NCBI GenBank assembly: GCA_964035545.1
Contig: OZ037766.1
Coordinates: 28,926,673 to 28,990,672, forward strand
Direction of reading: 5' to 3'
Length of the DNA: 64,000 bases
Source: Bugula neritina
Lineage: Eukaryota; Bryozoa; Gymnolaemata; Cheilostomatida; Bugulidae
Shown here piece after piece: positions 48,721-59,606 of the stretch. The position numbers were made by a program, and so were the translations under genes. The notes below the pieces were generated by a model, which saw nothing but the letters and a program-made list of their open reading frames with translations, was not told the origin of the DNA and searched no databases. Numbering within the stretch: the first letter of the stretch is position 1; the number at the start of each line of letters is the position of its first letter.

Positions 48721-49125
48721 ATAAAATTAAAGTAAACCAAGATAACATAAATTAACAAGGCTTAACCACTTTCTTCTTCAGTTAAGGGGTTTTTAATTAG
48801 GAATCTATAATGGTACCAAAAACCAAAGGTGTGATTAATACAATTTTATAACAGAGTAAGTAAATTAAAGAAATCAGAAATTAATAAATAGTGCAGCTTG
48901 AAAATTTGTTTTGCTTTGCAATTTAAATAGTTTCTCGACATAAATTATTTAAACATGTTATTCTTACAAAGAGCTTAATTATAATAAAATACAATAAAAT
49001 ATATTAGTCATAGCTACTTGACTTAACTGTCTTACATTTTAGTATTAGATTAAAAAATCAATGGTAGCACACTATACTTAATTAAAACTATAAACACTAT
49101 TCTACTTTTGTTAGCACAAAGCTAT

Positions 49126-51948
49126 TTACTTAGAACAAACAACACAAGTAAGCTGTTTGTTTGCATCATATGGTGTACATTGTCCAGTATTTCCTAACCC
49201 TGAACAATCAGTTCTGACAAAGTAAAACATAGCTCCATCTGTGTTATCACCCAGTCCTGTAAGGTACTCAGGATATTGATCTACACACTCATATGTAGCT
49301 GGATGAGCATTGATATCACGCTGAGTCATTAGGTAACCTGAAAAAGTATATAGAGAGATGTTGAACTCCACTAAAAACATTACTTATAGCAACATAATAT
49401 CTTTACATATTGTGGCAAGTTTTATCATAATCCTTTGTCTAACCTTTATAGGATAGCACTACTTCAGCAAGCATGGTAATGGCAAATACACTAGTGGCAT
49501 ATATTTAGCTTTTCAAACTCTGATCTATAAATGATTCCTAAGAAGAACTTTGAAACACGTTGGCAAGAAACTCACAAATTCTGATTTAATGATATTTGGC
49601 ATTGAATATACAACTCCTAATAAGTTCAATAATTCTAGTTCATAATTTCTAAACGCAATGTCAATATTTAGTAGATTATATATTAATCATTGCCAACTTT
49701 CAAGAAAAATTAATGTCAATTACCTTCATACTCCTTTGTCCACCCAGATGGACAAGATCTCTTAGCTGGAATCATCATAAGAGCTGGTCTGGTCTCTGTA
49801 TAACATCTGGCACATGGTACATTCCGGTTAAAGGTTGAAGTTGAAAAGATTCCATAACTATAAGATTGATATTCTGCACCATTCATAGCAGAGCCTCTAA
49901 ACTCGCCGCTAGTGTATACTCTGTTATATTGGGGGTCAGGGGGCATGCACTGGTAGTTGACTCCACCTCCAGTGTTTGTATAATATTCACCACCAGCGAA
50001 TCCTGACAAAATATAACTGTTTTATTAGTATAAATGGTTGCACATATGATTAGTAAACATCACTTAATCATGCAGTTCAACACCTAATAAGTTAATTTAC
50101 TTTGCGTTAGCTAGTACACTTTTTAGAGGTAATAGCTGATCTACATTGTCATATTTTTCATATATAACTAAACCTATACTGTGATGTATAATAATGATGA
50201 TCAAATTTACCTTCATAAAGTAAAGTTGATTGAGAACCACAAGATTTTCTTCCCCATCTTACATAAACAGCTCCTCCTTCAACATGTGCCACATTGCCAG
50301 GAGCACCTTTTATTCCTTTCATACCAGAAGCACCTGTAGCACCTTTTGCTCCAGGATTCCTATTTTTTCCAGGTATTCCAGAAGCCCCTTGAGTTCCATT
50401 GACACCAGGCAAACCAGAAATACCAGGTGATCCCGAATCTCCTTTAGCTCCTTTAAACCCAGTAGCCCCTGTTGGACTTGTAAGTCCGGGACTACCGGAT
50501 AATCCATCTCTCCCTATTTATTGAAAATAACTAAAAGCTGTTATACACAAAACAGTATTTGTTAAAATGACATAAAGATGCTTGTAATATGATGTAAATG
50601 TGAATTGAAGAGTTAAGTTTTGCTGTCCATCTTTACCATCTCTGCCATCTTTACCATCATCTCCATCTTTACCATCTTTACCATCTTTACCATCTTCTCC
50701 ATCTTTACCATCTTCTCCATCTTTACCATCTTTATCATCTTTACCATCTTTACCATCTTGGCCATTTTTACCATCTGCACCATCCTTACCAGCAACACCT
50801 CTAACCCCTAACACACATTGAGAACACATGATGACAAAATTAAGAATATAGCCTTTTAATGTCCTACATGTGTTAATGCATATAGCACCTTTATTGTGGG
50901 AATACAAGTCTTTGCAACAGCATGGAATTTAACAAAATTTAGATCTTACAAACATTTACAGCCGTATTATTCAATGAAATATACAAACACCTACAAACTA
51001 AGTATTCACTAATATTCTTGGAAATACAATAAATTGTACAACTGGTTGTGGTTGAGTGCATGGTTAGTATATAATATTATTGGCTGCGCTAGCAATAGCT
51101 CTCATATTAGTAGTATCAGTACAAATAGTATTTATAGTAGCAGTGATAGTGGTATAGTGGTAGTAGCAGTGATAGTGGTAGTGATAGTAGCAGTAGTAGC
51201 TGTGGTGGCAACATGAGCACCTATAAACTATAAAAGTCAAGTTTTTACCAAAAATACATATTTGTTCCAGCAAAAACGAAAACTTTTCTCCATCACTTTC
51301 ACTAAAACTTTTCGTTTTAGGCAATTCTCCAGTCAACAGCTTGAAAAAAAAGAAAATGTAGCAGAGAGAGCTGTTACTTTATACTCAAATCTACTCATTG
51401 AGTACATTATTATATGCATGCATTGTATTTTATATATTATTGTATAGTATTGCATGTTATTGTAGTAAATAAAATAGCAACACCGCACACATGAAGTTTT
51501 TATAAAGCTTCCAAACCCCTTTCTGACAAATAAATACAAAATTTAAATGTTTAAAGTATTCTTTGAGTAAAATATAATTACTTCTTCAGAGCTCTAGGCA
51601 ATCCCAAAACAACTATAGCTGATATATAGTTCTAACTTACAGCTTTGAGTAAGGAGTAAACTGTTGCTTGTAACTCTACAATAGTTTTCTGTTGAGTTTC
51701 AGATTCTTGCTGTTGAAGCTCTAATTCTTGCTGTAAAGCTTTATCTTTTAGCTGTAAGACTTCAACTTGCTGCTGTAAAACTCTCTTTTTTGCTAATGCG
51801 TTTTATTTTGTTGTTTGAGAATAACAATCAGTTCTTCTCTTTGCTCTGCCAGCAACTCTCTAACACTCTCTACATCATAACTTCCAACACCAGCTGAGTA
51901 TCCAATCAGATAACAGAGTGTGACCAAAGTTACTACTGGAACACGCAT
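49126..51948 (-). pseudogene. Short-chain collagen C4-like, copy E (type III), frameshift and lost donor
   Basis: Exons by homology: 51641-51948, 51249-51339, about 50627-50807, 50211-50513, 49724-50002, 49126-49337. Exon 1 is 308 bp rather than 309: a base is missing in the T-run near 51785-51791 relative to copies C and G, which shifts the coiled coil out of frame to an early stop. Exon 3 is expanded to a long acidic run of KDG/EDG triplets, and the donor at its end is gone: GTGAGA in C and G is replaced, and the frame continues into the intron to a stop at 50518. Exon 4 has Gly-X-Y flaws (TSP, KNRNP). Exons 5 and 6 are intact. Two unrelated lesions make this a likely pseudogene; the T-run change alone could be a sequencing error. 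Confidence 0.75.
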
Positions 51949-52086
51949 CTTTGTGTTTTTTTAACTAAGCTTTTACAAACTCAGATCACAAGGACACATT
52001 AACACTGTCTATAACACTTTCTTCTTGGGACCTCGTTTAGTAAAGCCTTCTGACTCACCTCTAGCACACTATGATTAGAAACAGAG

Positions 52087-52092
52087 TTTATA
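52087..52092 (-). promoter_or_regulatory. TATA box of collagen copy E
   Basis: TATAAA on the minus strand about 140 bases before the ATG; the promoter sequence is preserved although the gene body is broken. Confidence 0.5.
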
Positions 52093-52384
52093 CAACTTTA
52101 ATATTCACGAAGAGCCAATGATTAAGTCACATCTATTAGCTGGACCCAGCTGCTGTGTAATCAATCTCTCTACTTTAATCAGTTTGCTCATGAGATAGGA
52201 ATAAGTCTTTTGTTCCATTATTATAAAATATGCATTTTATTGCCATTTGGTTTTGTACTGTACCTATTATCTTTCCAAAATAATACACAGTTTCTTCTTT
52301 TTTATTTAATTTGAATAATTTGCTTTTTAATTTTTAAACTGCAAATACTTGTTCAAAGATTCTGGTTGCTTATAGGATCCTTAT

Positions 52385-52500
52385 ATACATTGTTATTGTT
52401 TACTATCACTATATTGTTATTGTTTACTATCACTATATATTGTTATTGTTTACTATCATTATATTTTTATTGTTTACTAGCTATCACTATACCCTGTTAT
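52385..52500. repeat. 24-bp minisatellite, E/F spacer (contracted)
   Basis: About four units, compared with about ten at 41525 and 62825. Confidence 0.88.
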
Positions 52501-52689
52501 TTTTCATCGATATTATAGGCCTACTATAGTTTTAATTTGGCTATTTTGTTATTTTCTGGCACTTAGTGATGCACTTTATTTTTGATTATGAACGTCATCA
52601 CTATAGCTTTAAAACTTTGTTTTACTTATAGAATGTGTACCATAACTTACAGCTGCACATTTAACTTATTATTTTTATAAAGTCACACG

Positions 52690-52733
52690 CCTAACCCAAC
52701 ACCTAACCAACCTAACCTTAACCTAACCCATCC
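52690..52733. repeat. Degenerate CTAACC-rich tract, copy 3
   Basis: ctaacccaacacctaaccaa followed by cctaaccttaacctaaccc. Confidence 0.7.
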
Positions 52734-52854
52734 AACTTTGATGTAAAAAGGAAGTTATTAGAATTCCCTTTGACATCAGTATTTATATATTTGAAAAACT
52801 CAACATTCTGATCTTATCATCTCATAGAAAAACTCAGTTTAAAAATTTTTTATA

Positions 52855-53085
52855 GACTGTATATTGAGGTATTCAGTTTAAGAAGGAAGTTCCTGGTTCA
52901 TATCAGCTCATAAAATAACTAATAATCATCAGTATTCAGTCGCATTCAGTGTTATCTGATTCAATCATCAGTTCTGAGTACAAGTTTATTATCAGAATAA
53001 TAGAAATATTTCATTCTTTTTAAGTAAACTCATGCATACTAATTTTAGGTATGCTTTGCTTTTATGTCATTTCTCTTTTACCTGA
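52855..53085. repeat. Conserved spacer element, copy 6
   Basis: Starts gactgtatattgaggtattc; start of the third unit. Confidence 0.85.
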
Positions 53086-53361
53086 ATTTTTTTATAAAAA
53101 GCATTACCAGCTTTTACTTACTAACAGCATACCAGCTGTTTAATTTGCTTTTTTCTATGAGAACTAAAATGTTTTACAATAAAAATATATTACACTTTTT
53201 ATTGCGACTAAAGTTATAGATAATGTTGTGGCTGAGATAACATTTTGTGTAACATAAAATGATATATTCTGATGAAGTAGTGAAAAATTGAAAGCCAGTG
53301 TCACAGACTTCATTGCTTACAAGTGATAGAAACTGTTGCACTTTTGCAATAGCAAGCCTGC

Positions 53362-55514
53362 TTATTTAGAACAAACAACACAAGTAAGCTGTTTCTTGTC
53401 ATCATATGGTGGACAATGTCCAGTACTTCCATACCCTGAACAGTCAGCTCTGATAAAGTAAAACAGAGCTCCATTTGTGCTACCACTCAGTCCTGTAATG
53501 TACTCAGGATATTGATCTACGCACTCATATGTAGTTGGTTTAAAATCATGTCTTGAAGTCATAAGGTATCCTGAAAACACAAGCATATAAAACATTTTAA
53601 AGGAATTTAGACATGGGCAGTTTCTGTGAGCTTAAAGCAGTGAATAATGTGCCAGCCGTGTATGTGTGTGTGTGTATGGTGTGTGTGCGTGTGTGCGTGT
53701 ATGTGTGTGCATGTATGTATGTGTGCATGTGTGTGTATGTGTGCATGTGTGTGTCTGTGTGTGTCTGTGTGTGTATGTGTGTGTGTGTGTGTATGTGTGT
53801 GTGTGCGTGTATGTGTGTGTATGTGTGTGTATGTGTGTGCAGTTGTTTTTAACACTCAACCTTTATATAATAAAGTTGATTCTGCAATGCAGCTAGTTCT
53901 TCCCCATCTTGTATAAACAGCACCTTCTTCCACCTTATCAGATGGTGAACCTTTGATACCCTTTTCTCCTTTGCTCCCTGTTAAACCTTTCAAACCAACT
54001 TGTCCAGGTAATCCTGCTCTGCCAGTAGCTCCTTTTTGTCCAACAGCTCCTTTTGTTCCTTTCAGGCCTGGTGCACCAACTTCACCTTCTGAGCCTTTAT
54101 CTCCCTTTGAACCTTGAGAACCTGGAAATCCAGCATTTCCAGGTAAACCAGTAATACCCATATCTCCTTTGAGACCCTTTGGACCCATTAGGCCAGGTGC
54201 ACCAGGAACTCCATCTCTGCCTGTATGAAGCAAAACGTAATTCAAAAGTAAAACCTACAGGAACGGATTTTCATAAATACTTACACTATGTTGTCTGTTA
54301 TGAGAACAGCAACACTAAACTATTACCAACCACTAACACTGAGATATACTATGTACATGCATGTATCTTACCATCACGACCAGCAGCTCCATCTCTTCCA
54401 TCTCTGCCATTGCTACCATCTTTACCACTCAACCCCCTAACACCTTAAAAGCAAAGTATGCATGATATATTATAGGTCGCTGTTTTCTCACTTTTTGAAA
54501 GCAAACCAATGAATTAATGCGCAATTAAAAACTGCGTGAATAACAGCTTTTGCAAAGTTATACTCTAGAGCTTGAATAAATACAAATATAATTAAAATTG
54601 GGGTGCATGAAGGTGCAATTAGGCTTACTTTAGTTTGAATGAAAAACTTTGAACAAATATGTTCAGGACAATTAGAAAAAAACTTTTACAAATTTAAGCA
54701 AATCACTTTCTAAACTATGTTTACCAAAGATGCAAATTTTCTCAACCAGATCACTTAAATCTCCTTCTTCTAGTCTTTCAATGTTTGTTTCTTTTGGCAA
54801 TTTCCCATTCAATAACTAAAAAAAGCAGATGGTATTTTAGTAATCATATTCTTGCTAGTGCAAATTTTTCTAAAACTACATCTATAGTAACACAATATAA
54901 GTATTGTATTATCTCATAATATTATAGTATAACAATAGCTGCATTATTTCAAAAATCATGAAAAAGGATCAATTAGTACTTATGTTGTTCAACAAAGCTA
55001 AATGCTAAAATCTAAAGACTAACTGCTTTATGTTGAATTGGCATTCAAATGCACGTTTGAAAAGCAAATATTGTTCATTATAATATAATGTAAATTATAT
55101 TTTACATTGTATAGCACAATTCAGTTCAATGATACCAAGTTTAAGCTGGGTTGACTTTTTACAACATTCACTGCACTTTAATTACAGTAAGTTCTGCTAA
55201 AATACAACAAAGAAAAGGCATCCTTTGTAAATACTTACAGCGTTGAGCAATGAATACACAGTGTCTTGTAGCATTTCAATTTTTTTCTCCTGCAGTTCTA
55301 TCTGCTGCTGCTGGGCTTCTGTCTGCTGTCTGACAACTTCAAGTATTGTTGCTTCCAGCTTTTGCTGTTGCTCTTCTAATAACTTTTTGAATTCTTCCCC
55401 ATTTCCACTCACCAGATTTGCAGGAAAGCAAGCAAGTAATAAGATGCAGAGTGCAGTTACTAAAAATATTATAAGTAAATAACTAAATGAGTCATACATA
55501 GAACTGTAATACAT
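53362..55514 (-). CDS. Short-chain collagen C4-like, copy F (type II), lacks exon 5 but stays in frame
   Basis: Exons: 55239-55514, 54725-54815, 54372-54443, 53861-54220, then directly 53362-53570. Compared with B and D, a deletion runs from the sequence after gtgccagccg (about 53658) into the TG microsatellite and removes exon 5. That exon is 282 bp with phase 1 at both ends, so exon 4 splices to exon 6 in frame, giving a predicted protein of about 341 aa (LLYKG joined to YLMTSRHD). It would lack four of the ten C-terminal cysteines and the GGGVNYQC and VPCARC motifs. It may be a shortened functional variant, a dead copy, or a collapse in the assembly at the microsatellite. Exons 1-4 are almost identical to copy B. 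Confidence 0.65.
53658..53841. repeat. (TG)n microsatellite at the exon 5 deletion site of copy F
   Basis: TG-rich tract directly joined to sequence that in B and D lies downstream of exon 5, so it marks one deletion breakpoint. Confidence 0.93.
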
Positions 55515-57227
55515 TACATTTTGTAAGTTGACATATAATACTTGTATATAGCAATTTAATTATGCTAAATTCTAGTTATATTATAATTGCAATTTGTATA
55601 ACAAATTAAAAAGCATTACTTTATTAGGATTTGAAATACTTTACATAAGATATTTTATTGGCATTGCTACATTTTTATTCCATTCATTTTGTTAAAGTTT
55701 ACATTATAGTTCAAAGCAGAATAATCTAAAATACTGCAACCATATTTGTACGATTATATATTACATAGTTTTTCCTAAACTCTATTGCTAAGAGCCTAGT
55801 AGCAAGAGTAGGACATAAACATTGTTATTTATAGCATCACAGAAATTGAATCTAATTTTTCCATACCTTATAAACAATTCATTACTTTTATCAGTCTTAG
55901 AAATGTATGTATATTACTAAATATTAATTCTTACCTATCTCCACTTTGTCCTGTTTGGGTAGCAAGACTACCAAATATTAATGCTCAATCAATATTCATC
56001 AATGAAAACAATTGGATTGAAAATATTAATTTGATAATTTGCTAGCCACCAAACTGTCAGCTTTTAAATAGAAGATGGAAACATTAATTCTTACCTTCAG
56101 AATAATAAACCTTCATCTCTACCTTTTAAATGTAAATGAAAGACATGAAATCTACGAAATGAATTGTTGGTAATAAATTGATTACATTCCTTGTCTAAAC
56201 TAATCCAATCAATGGAGAGCTTTTTATTGCTGCTATAGATCCATGAACATAAGATAAATAGATTAAAGAAAGAGTACATATAATTTCTTTTATCTTTTTT
56301 GTCATTCGACTCTCAATTGAAAACTCAATTTTACTAGTTTGCATTTCAAATCAGATTATATATTATTTTGTGCTACATTTTTGTTATATTGCAAAGAAAA
56401 CTTGTTAAACCACTGTTTAATCTATAAATACATAAACCTAAATATATACCAAAACTTGCTTAACAGCCCCAACCAGTGACCTGCATGATAAAAATTGTAA
56501 AAGAGGTTTTTATTGAAATATATTAGCACATTAAAATAGCTAAAATATTAAAAAGTTAGATGTTAACTTTATCATGTTTCTGAAAAAGCATTTGAATTTA
56601 CTACTTCAACTAGATAGTTGGCTTATATGTATGTATATGTATATGTATATGCATGCCCGGATGTGGATATGTGTGCACATATAGGTAAATTTTGCAGTGG
56701 TTATGTCAGAAAAAATGCTTTGAAAGATATATTTTTGAAAACACACGCTATAAATTAGAGGTGGGCATGAGTTGAATTGAATATATATATATGCATTTTG
56801 AAAAGTACAATAAGTTGCATAGCTACAGATTAGGTAACGCTATGCAAAGCTAGCAAAGAAAAGGATGATTAAACAAAATCATAAAACTTAGCTGTAATTT
56901 CTTTCAACATCTGTGTACATGTATACAATGCCTGTACGTGTGTCTGTGCGTATATATACAAGTATGTGCATGCATACATGTGCACTTCTCTAACAAAGAG
57001 TTTGTATAGCTGTTTTATGGAAACTAATTTTATGTTATACTCAAGAAAAACATTTCTGATTGCTTAATAAAAATTAAAAATACTGCCTGAAAAAGATGTA
57101 AACCTAATTTGCTCATGTAAACTGTGCTTTTAAGCTTGCAAAACTTTTCTACGATGAAATTAACAATGTAATTATTCCATTACAAAAGACAGTTTATAAA
57201 ATGTATACCCAAGTGTTTTTATTATTA

Positions 57228-57455
57228 GACTGTATATTGAGGCAGTCAATTTAAGAAGGAAGTTCCTGGTTCACATCAGCTCATAGAATAACTAATAATC
57301 ATCAGTATTCAGTCACATTCAGTGTTATCTGATTCAACCATCAGCTCTCAGTACAAGTTTATTATCGAAATAATAAAAAAAAATTAGTCGTTTTATATTA
57401 ACTCATGTAAATTAACTTAAGGTATGCTTTACTTTTAAATAGTTTCTCTTTTACC
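57228..57455. repeat. Conserved spacer element, copy 7
   Basis: Starts gactgtatattgaggcagtc, slightly diverged at the left end. Confidence 0.83.
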
Positions 57456-57585
57456 AGAATAATAAAAATATTTTATTTTCCTTATATAAACGCATGTTTT
57501 AGGTATGCTGAGTTTTTACGTCATTGCTCTTGTGACCAATTTTTTTGATGGTAGGAAATAGCTGCATATTTAATTTGTAACAATA

Positions 57586-59216
57586 TTACAATACTGCACA
57601 CCATGGCACTTGCACTGTCATAAGTGTACAATAAGTGGGTGGGGAGTTAGTGAAATCTAAATATTGGATTACAGATAAATTTGCTGGTGGAATAGGCTGT
57701 GTTCTTTGACAGTGTCCAAGCTGGAACTCATATAGACAAAGACTATACATGCTCAAAAATGAAGTTTTCTGCACCCAAACTAATTTACATTTGTGCAGTT
57801 GATCACGGCTGTATTTATTTTTAGCATAATGTAATGCTTAGTATATAATACTGTTTGCTATTCAAAATAGCAAGTGGTAACTGAATGAGAAATGCATTTA
57901 CCACATTGTCATATGCTACCATATTACAGTTGAATGCTATAAGTAGAATCAAGCAAAAATTTAGACTTTATTTAAATTTGCTACACTATATGCACCTGAA
58001 ATAATTTGCTTGCTTTAACTTCCTGCAGTAAGTTATGAGGTGCTTAGAATAAAATTCAACAAGAACCGTCATCAAGTTTTCAAGGCCAAGAGTTGACTTT
58101 TCTGACATCACAACTGTCTGATTGCTGAATGCAGTATAGTCCAGTTTGTGCAATGTGGCGTTGAAGCTATTTGCTAGCACCTCGAAAAACTCGTTGAGAG
58201 TTCAGTAAGTATTCTGAACATTGTGTTAGTGCTTATCTATATGAGTCTGAATATTTCACAACTTTGTTCCAGACTATAACAGAGTCAAAATAGTCTAAAT
58301 TAAATCTCCACAATGTCTAATATTGCCAACATATGTATATGTATATGTATAGATTTACCTGGCATACAAAAACTGCTTAAAGTCTGGACCTTCAAGTTAT
58401 TAAAAAAAAATATAATGGCGAAATTATATTTGCTAAAACTTGATTTAGTATACCCATATTTTCTTAAAAGAATAGGATTATTAATTTTATTTTTGCTATA
58501 TTTTTACAAGCTGCAAGAAATGTTTTGAATGCAGCTTTTTAGTTAAATTAGACGACTGAGGTATATTTTGCTGCTGAAAACTCATGTCTGCTATATATTG
58601 TATTGTAGTTTATTAGTAGTATATTGTTATAAACACAGTATATGACATCATCCTTTGAGCAAACAGGCTCTCTTATTATAGCAAGCAAGGCATAAATCAA
58701 AGCACAATCAAAAGTCGCATTCATATCTTCACAGTCTCCAGTCCGAAACTCAATTTGGCCGAGTTGAAATTTTACTAAGTTGCATTGGACTCTAAAAGCT
58801 TTTTGCTACTGACCAGAATTAGCACTCAACTGATATCTGCTATAGCCAATAACTATAATATTCTAGTTGATTGGTAATATATCAATACATACTTAGCATG
58901 ATGTGGCATCATCCGTTAAACAGGATGAAATGATAGAAGGCTTCTGTGTAACGAGCAAGGTGTAAACCAAAGCACAATCAATCTAAAGAGAATGTGTGGT
59001 GTGAGCAAGTTAGAGTCAAGGTAGAACCAATGGACATATTCCAAATTATCTTACTCAGAATTTAATTCTATAGCAATGACTCCACAAAACGTGACATACC
59101 CGTTTGCTTTTGTGAAAATCACTCTCCTTATATATTATAATGCACAATACTGTCATTAAATTGTTTGTATTAAAGCCTAGTGTAGTGTATGAGCTACATT
59201 CTGTAAAATTAAAGTA
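57586..59216 (-). pseudogene. Coding-like fragments of the unrecognised repeated-module gene, set 3
   Basis: 57586-57774 (YEFQLGHCQRTQP), 57986-58180 (STLGLENLMTVLVEFYSKH) and the DCALIYALL stretch near 58610-58800 correspond to sets 1 and 2. The first module near 59050-59200 is close to set 1. Confidence 0.33.
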
Positions 59217-59606
59217 AACAAAAATAAACGTATTATAAACAAGGCTTAGCCACTTTCTTCTTCAGGTAAGGGGTTTTTAATTAGGAATCTATGGTACCAA
59301 AAACTAAAGGTTTGATTTATACAATTTTATAACAGAGTAAGTAAATTAAAGAAAACAGAAATTTATAAATAGTGCAGCTTGAAAATTTATTTTGCTTTGC
59401 AATTTAAATAGTTTATCGACATAAATTATTTAAACATGTTATTCTTACAAAGAGCTTTATAATAAAATACAATAAATTATTATATTAATTATAGCTACTT
59501 GACTTAACTGTCTTACATTTTAGTACTAGATTGAAAAACCAATGGTAACACACTAAACTTATTAAAAAATATAAAAACTATTCTACTTTTGTTAGCACAA
59601 AGCTAT

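Larger units (their letters stand above)
45071..49125. other. Large spacer between copies D and E
   Basis: Same landmarks as the B-C spacer: two possible type II 5' UTR exon ends (near 45500 and 45656), spacer element copy 5 and the second set of unrecognised coding-like fragments. The stretch from about 46010 to 47150 is almost identical to 35230-36370. Confidence 0.5.
51949..53361. other. Spacer between copies E and F
   Basis: Contains the copy E promoter, a contracted 24-bp minisatellite (about 52385-52500), a CTAACC-rich tract and spacer element copy 6. No exon seen. Confidence 0.65.
55515..59606. other. Large spacer between copies F and G
   Basis: Same layout as the B-C and D-E spacers, with more differences at about 56460-56960. 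Holds spacer element copy 7 and the third set of unrecognised coding-like fragments. Confidence 0.5.
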
